Translations under genes and position numbers: made by a program
Notes under the pieces: model-generated
What the model saw: only the letters and a program-made list of their open reading frames with translations
Database searches by the model: none
Told to the model about the DNA's origin: nothing
Shown here: piece after piece, positions 54,140 to 63,444 of the stretch
How the letters are laid out: each line of letters opens with the position of its first letter
Position numbering within the stretch: position 1 is the stretch's first letter
Origin: Prorocentrum cordatum
Taxonomy: Eukaryota > Sar > Dinophyceae > Prorocentrales > Prorocentraceae
Assembly: GCA_963575745.1 (NCBI GenBank)
Contig: CAUYUJ010003620.1
Location: forward strand, 1 to 64,000
Direction: 5' to 3'
Length of the DNA stretch: 64,000 nt

Positions 54140-55661
54140 GGGTACATTGCCGCTGGCGAGCAACCAAGGGGAGGGGGGTATATTCCCGTCGGCGAAAACC
54201 AGGTCGCTGCTCCAGAGTCGCATGCACACGCTGGCTGCCGCGCAGAAAGCATGGAATCATTTAGCGGGCAGCGCCAAGACACCTCACCAGTCACGTGAGA
54301 GTGGCGGTGGTGGCTTTGGGTGGTGGGGGGTCGAGAAAGGGGGCTGGTGGGGTGGGGCGGGTAGATTGCCACTGGCGAGAAACCGATTGGAGGGGGGTCG
54401 ATTGCCTTTGGCGCAGGCCGAACCGCTGCACGACGATGCGGAACACGCTGTGTCGACCATCGCAAAGTGACAAGGGAAACAGGTAGCGGACCAGCGCCGA
54501 AGCACCTCAGTTCACCGCTGAATTGCGCGCGGTGTGGTGCGTGGCGGTGGCGGGTTGGGTCGCGCGTGCGTAGAGCAAGGGCACAGGTCTGCACGCACTG
54601 GGGGGTGACGGGGGAGCACGGTAGATTCGGCCACTTTAGCTGGGCAAGGAAGGCGTTTGGTGTGTGTGTCTGTGTGGGGGTGGGGGGGGGGGAGGGGGGG
54701 GGGGGTAGGGGGGGTAGATTAGATTGCCGTTCGCGAGGGACAAAGGCTGGCGGGGAAGGGAGTAGATTGCCACCTGGCGATCGGTCACCAGGTAGGGTGC
54801 CTGAAGGGGGGGTAGGCAGGGCCGCCTGGCGAGAAACCAATGCGGGGCCGCGGGTTTAGATATGCGTTTGTTGCGCGCAGGCCAGGACCGGCACTTCCTG
54901 CACAGAACAGCCAACCTCGCGAGTCGAAATTTCGCAGGGGAAGCCGGGAACAGAGGAATTGGAAACCAGGCTAGCGGGCGCAGCGCCGAGTTTTAACTCA
55001 GTAAAGGGCGGTGGCGGTGCTGGTGGCTGGCGGCGGTGCGGGTGGCAGGCCCGGCCAGGCGGTGGGTGGTGGCAGCGCGGGCGTGCGTAGAGAATCCGGC
55101 GTAGAGAAAGGGCTGAGGGCCGGGGATGGTGGCGGGGCGGAATGCGTAGATCGTCGTTCGCGGGGCAAGTGGGGGGGGGGGGCGGAGGGGCGTTCGCGAG
55201 ACAAAATGAAAGCGAGGGTGGTTGCCGCTGGCGAGACACCAGGCGTCGAGGGTGAGGGGGGCAGATGGCCGCTGGCGAGAAACCTATGGGAGTTGGGGAT
55301 GGGGGGTGGTGGGGGGGTAGATTGCCGTTTGCGCAGGCCGAACCGCTGCACGAAGCTGGTGCACACGCTGGTCGCCTCGCACGTGGCATGGGAACACGTA
55401 GCGGGCAGCGCCGAGCCACCTCAGTCACGTGAATGCGGCGGTGGTGGTGGCGGTGAGCGGTGGCGGTGGTGGGGTGGGAGTGCGTAAGCGATGAGAAGGG
55501 TATCGGTTTAGTGCGGCGTCGGGGGGGTCACCGGGGGCAGGGGGTAGATATGCCATTCGTGGCACGGGTATGAGATTGCCCTGTGTGTTTGTGTTTGTGG
55601 TGCGGGTGTGTGTGTTGGGTGTTGTTGTGTGTGTGTGTGTGTGTGGTGTGTTTGTGTTGTG

Positions 55662-55704
<43 letters not shown>

Positions 55705-55709
55705 GGTGT

Positions 55710-55742
<33 letters not shown>

Positions 55743-56025
55743 CGGGGGGGGCACGGGGGGTTCTAATACGGTTAAGATCGGGCGGGTTAGGGTTAGTTTA
55801 GAGCCGTTCGCGAGGCAAGGTGGCGGAAGGGGGCTCGATTGCTGCTGGCGAGTCACCAGGTGGTGAGGGGGGTAGATTGCCGCTGGCGAGAAACCAATGG
55901 GGGGTGGTAGATTGCCGTTGGCGCAGGCCAGACCGCTGCACGAAGCTGGTGCGCACGCTGGTCGCATTGGCCTTGCATGGCGAATGCAGAAAGTGTGGCG
56001 GGCAGCGCCGACGCCCGCGGTGTGT
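54140..56025 (+). repeat. Dispersed module of about 170 bp, four to five copies
   Basis: The module runs GTAGATTGCCGCTGGCGAGA, AACC, GTAGATTGCCGTTTGCGCAG, GCCGAACCGCTGCACGAAGC, TGGTGCACACGCTGGTCGC, GGCATGG, AGCGGGCAGCGCCGA. It is seen at about 54143-54300, 54357-54520, 55255-55435 and 55861-56020, with a fragment at 54820-54890. Spacers are rich in GGTGGCGGTGG. No coding support. Confidence 0.75.
55570..55752. repeat. (GT)n tract followed by poly-G
   Basis: TGTGTG-rich from 55575 to 55705, then about 45 G residues with one C. Lies between two copies of the 170-bp module. Confidence 0.95.
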
Positions 56026-56454
56026 GAAGTGGAAAGTGTCGGAGGGCCACTTGGAACTTTCGCGGAATTCTGGCAAACACTTTGCAAGTGTCTAAAAAGT
56101 GTCAAAAATCGCAAGCTACATGTTGATGGCGTCTAAAAAGTATCAAAAAAGTATCAAAAAAGTATCAAAAAAGTGAAGCTACATGTTGACCTACGCGGCA
56201 CATCTCGCGCCGAAAGCTACATGTTGATCGTGTGCCGCTTGCCTTCTCAGGCGGCGCGCGCGACGCCTCTCCCCCCGCTCTCCCCCCTCCCACGCCATGG
56301 TGGTGGTGGGTAGCGGGGTGTGGTGGTGGTGGCGGGGGGGGGGGGTGGCAAGGTGGCGATGGTGGAGGGCTGGGACGGGTGGCAAGCCGCACGCACGCTC
56401 GACCAGCTCTCACTGGTGCTGGTCGGCCCAATTCGCCTGCGATGGCTGAAGCAA

Positions 56455-57360
56455 GCAATATCAGAGATCAAAGTTGCCATCCGTCGAATAAATTGCTCAG
56501 GTGCCGTTTCTAACAACACGCACGCGCTACGGCAAGACGCCTGGCACCGCGGGGTGGATGTGGGAGGAGGGCGAAGGGAGGAAGTGCAGGGGGAGACCGC
56601 CTAACCAAGCGTCCCTCGGCACATCGAGAGCAGAAGAGGCGGCCAGGCGACCTGGGAGATCTCGTGGGCAGGCGCCGCACTTCGGAGGGATCTCCGCCTT
56701 CCCTGGTCGGGCGAAGGCGGAGCGGGGACGAGAGGAGGGGAAGGGCTGCATTTCTGCGCCCCCCTCCCCCCCGTGTGGGCGCCCCGCTGAAGCAAACATG
56801 ATCAGAGATCAGTGTTGCCAGCCGTCGAATACATTGCTCAGATGCCATATCTGGCAAAACGCACGCACGTCGGCAAGACGTCTGGCGTCACCAAGTCAAA
56901 AAGCTGCCGAGCCAGTGCGCCGCCAAGTCAGTCGGAGCAAAAACAATACTCCATATTGCCTCCAGCGTTGCCGCCAAGCCCAATAAGGCGACCACCGAAT
57001 TCAGTTTTGCCTACGCAGAGACAGAGCATGATAAGATTCTTTTCAAATCCTGGTAAATCCTGGTTGGCTGCCCTGGCTGCTTGCAATGAAATGGCGCTGC
57101 TTCAGCAAGGCCGCGCTGTGCTTTTCAAAACATTATCATGTCGCGCTCATAAGATCTTGTACGCGCGCCTAAATGGATTGCCCAAGTGCCATCTTTGACA
57201 AAACGCACACACGGTGGCAATACGTCTGGTGCAGCCAAATCAAAAAGCTGCCAAGTCAGTGCGCCGCCAAGCCAGTCCGAGCAAAAACAATTACCCATGG
57301 GGTCTCCAGCGTCACCGCCGAGCCCAGAAGGGCGGCCACCGAATTCCGTTTTGCCCATTA
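56455..57360 (+). repeat. 200-bp repeat, three copies
   Basis: 56800-57010 and 57165-57360 share GCCAAGTGCCATCT-like, ACAAAACGCACACACG, GGCAA-ACGTCTGG, CAAAAAGCTGCCAAGTCAGT, GCGCCGCCAAG, GGAGCAAAAACAAT and CACCGAATTCMGTTTTGCC in order. 56455-56560 is a shorter related copy (TCAGAGATCAAAGTTGCCAT). Confidence 0.75.
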
Positions 57361-57372
57361 CAATCCCTCAGC

Positions 57373-58206
57373 TCACCAGCAATCCAAGGACGCATTGGGC
57401 GCGCTTTGAGCCAAAAGAGCTGAGGGGCGATTTTGCGGCGGACTACGGATACCATACGTGTGCAGCAATGCCCCCACCCCCGACGTGCGTGCAGTCCTTT
57501 CGGTCAATCCGAGCCCGCGCCCCTTGTCTTTCCACTCCTGGGCGTGCTCACCTCGCCGCCAGATCAAGTCAACAGGTGACCACACTCGCCGCGCCAGAGC
57601 AAAGCAACAGGTGACCACACCCACCGCGACAGGGCAAGGCAACAGGTAACCACACTCACCGCGCCAGAGCAAGGCAACAGGTGACCACACTCACCGCGCC
57701 AGAGCAAGGCAACACGTGACCACGCTCACCGCGCCAGAGCACGGAAACAGGTGACCACACTCACCGCGCCAGAGTAAGGCAACAGGTGACCACACTCGCC
57801 GCGAAAGAGCAAGGCAACAGGTGACCACACTCACCGCGCCAGGGTAAGGCAACAAGTGACCACGCCCACCGCGACAGAGCAAGGCAACAGGTGACCGCAC
57901 TCACCGCGCCAGAGCAAGGCAACAAGTGACCACGCCCATCACCATTCCTCGTTCCGCGGGGCTTCGGCCCCATCCTCGAACCCAGCCTCGGCACCAGCCT
58001 CGGCATCGCGGACATGCGCTCCGCCTGCCGACGGGCCGCCTGCCTCAGCCGAGGCCTGGCTGGGCGAGGTGGCATCCCCGCGGGCTCGCTTCCGAGCCCG
58101 ATACTGTTCGATGGCCACCGCAGAAGGCGGTCCTGCCGGCGGCCGCGCACCCACCCCCCCCCTTCGGCATATCGCCGCGGCGGCCGCGCGCGGCCGCCGC
58201 TAGCAT
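57373..58206 (-). CDS. Unknown two-exon gene preceded by a spliced-leader relict
   Basis: The start ATG (58206) lies five bases after a genomic copy of the dinoflagellate spliced leader (58212-58233). Exon 1 (58206-57948) reads MLAAAARGRRGDMPK, then, after dropping one G from a 9-G run, VGARPPAGPPSAVAIEQYRA, RKRARGDATSPSQASAEAGG and DAEAGAEAGFEDGAEAPRNE. Exon 2 (57537-57373) starts after CGCCCAG and reads EWKDKGRGLGLTERTARTSG, VGALLHTYG, ending NASLDCW and TGA. The junction is GA-AG (AACGAG|GAATGG ... CCCAG|GAGTGG), phase 0 on both sides, giving about 140 residues. The roughly 410-nt intron is filled with a 35-bp minisatellite. If the intron is not removed, the protein stops at NEEW (57939). 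A basic patch RARKRARG could be a nuclear signal. I recognise no family. Confidence 0.5.
57541..57935. repeat. 35-bp minisatellite, about 11 units
   Basis: CCACACTCACCGCGCCAGAG and CAAGGCAACAGGTGA repeat with an exact 35-base period. Not a multiple of three, so no frame is maintained. It occupies the intron inferred for the spliced-leader-relict gene. Confidence 0.95.
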
Positions 58207-58211
58207 CGCGC

Positions 58212-58233
58212 CTTGAGCCAAATCGGCTACGGA
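58212..58233 (-). other. Relict dinoflagellate spliced leader in genomic DNA
   Basis: On the minus strand the sequence is T, CCGTAGCC, GA, TTTGGCTCAAG. The known 22-nt dinoflagellate spliced leader has CCGTAGCC, AT, TTTGGCTCAAG at the same spacing, so 20 of 22 positions agree, counting the variable first base. A coding start follows after GCGCG. Known biology: dinoflagellate mRNAs receive this leader by trans-splicing, and reverse-transcribed mRNAs reinserted in the genome carry a fossil leader upstream of the gene. The terminal AG of the relict can again act as a trans-splice acceptor. Confidence 0.85.
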
Positions 58234-58239
58234 ATTAAG

Positions 58240-58620
58240 CTAGGAAGTAGGGGTCAGGTACCCTTCGGATTGGGCTCGGAATGCCCCCCGAAAGTCCTCA
58301 GTAAATCCACGGGCGCACGTAGTACCCCAAGGAGAGCAGCCAATAGTATGTGTGCTCGCCGCACCAGGCTCTGGGCTCACGAACCAAACGCAACTCCTCC
58401 GAGGAACCCCCCATTCGGCTAAGGCTTCGACCCCTGGCGTGTTCAGAAAACTGCGAGACAAAAAACAGGGCGGGGTTTCAATCTTCAGCCGAAGTGGGAG
58501 TTCCACGGAGTCCTGGTCCCGCTGCGCCAGGACCCTGAGGTTGAGGCGGTCCATGTACGCGTCCAGCATACCGCGGCACGTGTTAGCGATAGCCCTAAGG
58601 CCAGCAGCATACATTTGAAC
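58240..58620 (-). CDS. Possible terminal exon of an unknown gene
   Basis: After CCCCTTCCCCAG the minus strand opens with VQMYAAGLRAIANTCRGMLD, AYMDRLNLRVLAQRDQDSVE and LPLRLKIETPP, then a less convincing second half, ending with TAG at 58242-58240, seven bases before the spliced-leader relict. The first 50 codons have G/C-rich third positions and a helix-like composition. The upstream intron sequence (58640-59030) is shared with intron 2 of the large gene. No upstream exon was found and the family is unknown. Confidence 0.35.
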   Translation of the reverse strand, partial: VQMYAAGLRAIANTCRGMLDAYMDRLNLRVLAQRDQDSVELPLRLKIETPPCFLSRSFLNTPGVEALAEWGVPRRSCVWFVSPEPGAASTHTIGCSPWGTTCARGFTEDFRGAFRAQSEGYLTPTS

Positions 58621-58639
58621 CTGGGGAAGGGGGGCCTTA

Positions 58640-59030
58640 CACGATGAATCCCGCCAGCCCTCTGGGCGTAGGTGGTTTAACGGACTTCGTCTTCTCTCTT
58701 TCCACAACCCCTCCTACCCCTGCTCGGGGGAGGGGCTTACCCCTCCCCCTACCCCCTCCCCACACGCTGTCCGCGAGATCCTAGAGTTCACCGCTGTCCC
58801 CCCTCTTGGGGCCCCCGGGGGGGGGGGGCCCAAGAGGGCCCCCAGGAGGGCTCCAAGGGGGGCCCTAGAGGGCCCCAAGAAGCCCCAAGAGGACCCCAAG
58901 AGGACCCCAAGATATCCCCAAGATGACTCCAAGAGACCTCCGACAACCTCTTGCAGCAACACTTCAACTCGCCTGGGCATCGTTGTTGGGTGGGCTGGTG
59001 GGGGTACGCGAAGCGTCAAGAATTGCAACG
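58640..59030 (+). repeat. Intronic duplicated segment, copy 2
   Basis: Counterpart of 51010-51140 and 51610-51830: CGCCAGCCCTCTGGGCGTAG, GGTTTAACGGACTTCGTCTT, then CCCAAGAGGGCCCCCAGGAG, CTTCAACTCGCCTGGGCATC and GGTACGCGAAGCGTCAAGAA. The 51.2-kb hairpin is absent from this copy. Confidence 0.75.
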
Positions 59031-60191
59031 GGCTCTCAAACGAAACTGATGGTTGTAAAAACCCAGGGCTTGCTTTTTTAAAACTAACTCCTGAAGCGTG
59101 GCTACAAAACCTGAAGTGCAGTGCCTAAGAATTCCTCAGGCAGCCCATGGAACCCTGGAATGGTGGAATATTGCAGCCATGTCCTCATCGGACTCCGTAT
59201 CTTCTGGCGCCGTGGGCCGACGCATCTCTCTAGATCGAGTTCGCTTCTTGTGCCAGAAATATAGCACCAGAGTTGCGAGTGGGGGGGGGAGGATGGCGAA
59301 AAGAAAAGCGGAGAAAGAATACGGAGGACTTCACACAGAGGGCGCGAGCTGCGAGGACGGCCGAGGACCAAGGGCGGAAGCAATGGTGAAGGATCGTGTT
59401 TAGCCCCAGTCGGGGAGGCAACGTCCGCGGAGCTCGAGGGCACGATCATCTTCGCGCGCACGGAGCTCGAGAGCACGATCATCTTCGCGCGCGCGGAGCT
59501 CGAGGGCATGATCATCTTCGAAGGGGGGGCTAACCACGAACAGGGTGCGATCATCTTCGCGTCGCGCGCACGGAGCTCGAGAGCACGATCATCTTCGCTC
59601 TCACTCAGCGCCCCTGGGGAAGGACAACCGAGTCGGCCAAGACAGCCGAGCGCAAAGACAAGTTATCTTCGCGCCTGGTGGTGGCCTAGCACTGCCGTAG
59701 CCGCCCCCCGTTATCATGCTATGAACGCTCGAAATGATCGGCCCCTAAGAATCATGACACCTCCCCTCGTGGCCGCGCGCATGGCGCCAAGTTCAAAGGC
59801 CTGATGGCATTTGATCGTCGACCACTCGCTGCCCGCATGGCTCCAGGTTGCGCTCCAGTCATGCAACTTAAACAAGAACATATTGTGATCATCTTCGCGC
59901 GCGCGCGTGGAGCCCAAGAGCACGATCATCTTCGCTCCCTCTAGGCCTTCCGCACCCCTGGGAAGGGCAACAAAGCTGGCCAAAACCGCCGAGCGCGAAA
60001 CGCGATTATCCTCGCGCCAAGGGGGTGGCCTGTCTAGCACGAACGCCCACAGCCCCACGCACATACAATAGCCATGCTCAAGGGCGGCGACGAGGGAATT
60101 ACGATGACAAGGTCGACCCGAATGCCCGTCGGGACGACGGTAGACTTGTTATAAGACGACCTGCCAAGCACATGGGTCGCAGACTTCCTGG
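59031..60191. other. Gene-poor stretch with a 33-bp repeat
   Basis: 59425-59600 holds units of 33 bp (CGGAGCTCGAGAGCACGATC, ATCTTCGCGCGCG), with a further copy at 59890-59940. On the minus strand near 59245-59165 the frame KKRTRSREMRRPTAPEDTES has exon-like composition but no convincing boundaries. Confidence 0.45.
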
Positions 60192-63100
60192 TCACCACAC
60201 TGCTGGGGGCTCTTCAGGCTCCCCTGGATGCTGGCGCCGCTCCGTTGACAACATCGCACGAGCGGCGTGCGAACCTGCATCGCGCGCATCCTTCAGGATC
60301 TTGCGCGCGCTCTGCCGCTGCTCAAAAGAGGGGCAGAATAAAAGGTGGGCACCTTGGTTTTTGGTATTACACCCGTACAGTGCCCAGGCGGCCAAGAAAC
60401 CGAGTGGCCTCCCCTGGTGGATGTTCGGCCCCCTCTTCCATTGAAGGGAAGTCGACGACTTCCTACACTTGCAATGATCTGCCTTGTTCGGGCAAGTTGC
60501 TCCATACCTGCGGTTGCTATAATGTGAGATTCTGCCACCGTTCGGCAGCATGAACGTGCACTCGATGGCCTCACCCAAGTCCGCCTCATCTGCTGGCGGT
60601 GGGGGTGGAGGAGGAGGTGGCGCAGGGGATGGCCCAGACGACGAGGGCGCAGCACTAACCCCTCCGATGCCAGCGCCTGGCGGCTCCTCGCTGGGGCCAG
60701 CGACGGAGTCGCCGAAGATGTCCTCGACCTCGTCCCCGAACTCGGGGCCGCCGATGGGGTCGCCGCCCAGCGCGTCCTCGTCGCCGTCCTCGCCGACGCC
60801 GTCGGCCGCCTCCTTGAGTAAGTCCTGGCAGGAGCCGCGGGGCAAGACAAACAACGCCCGATTGGAAGGAACACTTGTTTGACCATGGGGGTTTGGGTCC
60901 GAGGCTGCCACCAAGATCGTTGAATTAGCCAGACGAAGGACCCAACCATATGCAATTGCCAATGCCGTTGTTGTTAATATCGCCTTCGGTGGGTCTCTCT
61001 TTTGGGTCACGAACCGTGTGGAGGTCACAGTTGGGGGTGACCGTTGGGGGTCACAGTTGAGGGTTACCGTTGGGGGTCATCCTTGGGGGTCACCCTTGGG
61101 GGTCACCGTTGGGGGTCACCGTTGGGGGTCACCCTTGGGGGCCACCCTTGGGGGTCACCGTTGGGGGTCACCCTTCGGGGTCACTGTTGGGGGTCACCGT
61201 TGGGGGTCACCGTTGGGGGGCACCGTTGGGGTTCACCGAGTTTGGGTTCACCGTTGGGGGTCAACGTTGGGGGGTCACCGTTGGGGGCCACCCTTGGGGG
61301 TCACCCTTGGTCCCGCGGGCGACAGGCCTTGTTCTAAGCAGCGGGGGAACCCTCTGTGGGCCGTCTTGGAGCCTGCCCCAAGAGGCCCGTCTGGGAGACA
61401 CGGGGCCCAAGACGGCCCCACGAGGCCTCTCGGACCCACCCAAAGAGCCCAAAGAGGGCCCCAAGAGCTCCCAAGAGAGCCCCAAGATGGCCCCAATAAT
61501 GCTGTACTGGGTGGTGCGTGACGCATGCGGCCGCGCCACTGGGGCCTTCGGTGGAGCTCCCTATGGGGCCACGAAACGCTGTACTAAGTGGTGCGTGACG
61601 CACGCGGCCGCGCCACTGGTGCCTTTGGTGGAGCTCCCTATGGGGCCACGAAACGCTGTACTGGGTGGTGCGTGACGCATGCGGCCGCGCCACTGGGGCC
61701 TTTGGTGGAGCTCCCTATGGAGCTCCCTATGGGGCCACGAAGCGGCGATGATGATGACGATGATGATGACGATGACGATGATGGGGATGGTGACGACCAT
61801 GATGATGCTGATGATGGCGATCATGACGACCACGATGACGATGGTGATGATGATGGGATGAGGGAGGAGGAGGGGGGAGGAGGAGGAGGAGAGGAGGAGA
61901 GGAGGAGTGACGCGGGGCACCGTCTCTTCAAAAGGAGTACCCAACACCATAGGATTGTTGGGAAAAAGAACACACACACGCACACACACACTGCTTCCAC
62001 GCATGGTCGGCTGAGTCTTGAGGAAGTCTCGAGCAGGACCCTCGTGCATCACCATATTGTGATGATGTCTCGAGCGGGAGCTCCGCCCGTGAATCAGCCC
62101 CCCATCTTCATTGCACTGCGTCGTTCTCACGTGGAGCGGAGCGGGCCCAAGAGAACCCACTCCTGGACCAGACGAGAGGCGCACAAAGTGAAATGGCCGA
62201 AGCTCGGCCTTCTCGATGCCACCACTTGAAGGCCCTCCGTCGCCCCACCCCCTCGGCCGAGGGGGGAGGTAAAGGGGATTGCGAGGGCGAGGAGACGCAG
62301 GGCGAGAAGAGGGAGGAGGAGGACGAGATGAGGTTGAGGGAGCCTTTGTTTGTGACCCCTGGGTCCAATGCGGACGCCACGGGCCCGTCCTCGTGCGGCT
62401 CCTCGTGCTGCGCCTCGTCCTCGTCTCCGGACTCCCCAGCCGCGGCCTCGTCCTCCTCGGGCTCCGACTCCGCGGGCAGCTCGGCCGCCTCGGCAGCGGC
62501 GACGACGTCGCCCTCGCCGACGGCGTCGACCTCGACCTCGGCCACCTCGCCCTCGTCGTGGCCATCGGCGAGCGGAGGGGGATCGGCAGCACCTCTGCCT
62601 CTACCTCGGCCACCTCGCCCTCGCCCTGCTCCTCTCCCACGGCCAGCGCCTCGCCCACCATGGGCTCCTGCGGCTCGCCTCCGGTTCGGCAATGGCCAAG
62701 CTGCGTGCGTCTCTCCGTTCTGAAAGTCAGACGTCAAGACGAGGCACGGGCGACAGCACACGATGTCCCGCGAATGAACCAGCAGCTTGCGGAACCCGAC
62801 CACCCAGTCGAGATCCATGTCCATGGAGAGCAGGGCGCCGTACACGTTCACCCAGTCGCCCATGGCCTATCACAGAGGCTGCGATTCTAAACAGAAGCAT
62901 TGCGAATGCGCAATGGCTCTTGATGCACGCAAGTGCACATCAAAACCCCCAGGCGTTTGTAATGTTCCTGTTGCTGGCGGCATACGTTAACCCCGCCAGA
63001 TTGCAAACGCAACCTTAAAAACCGTATCATGTTGTTACTCGCGGACCCCTGGGACGTTTATAGTAATACCTAACGCTTCTAGTTGAGGGTTCCGTGTGCC

Positions 63101-63334
63101 TTCAAGGGCATCTCGCCGCCGACGGCGCCAGACTCGAAGGCTTCGTCCTCGTCGCACTCGCGGCACTCCTGCAACTCTGGCAAGTACGGGCTGAACGACA
63201 TGCTGGAAATGTGGAATAATTAACGCCACTCATGAGCTATCTTAACAAAAAAACAAAATAAAAAACAAGTAAAAATCAAAAAAAAAATAAAAAAACAGTA
63301 AAAAACAAAAAAAAAACAAAAAAAAAAAAAAAAA

Positions 63335-63376
<42 letters not shown>

Positions 63377-63385
63377 AAAAAAAAG

Positions 63386-63444
<59 letters not shown>

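Noticed and set aside
55785-55800. Telomere-like GGGTTAGGGTTAG
   Set aside because: Only two units, in the wrong heptamer for the plant-type repeat expected in dinoflagellates, next to a poly-G tract.
57395-57415. Second spliced-leader-like string on the minus strand (CTTTTGGCTCAAAG)
   Set aside because: Only the 3' part matches, and it lies inside the coding sequence of exon 2 of the relict gene, so coincidence is the simpler reading.
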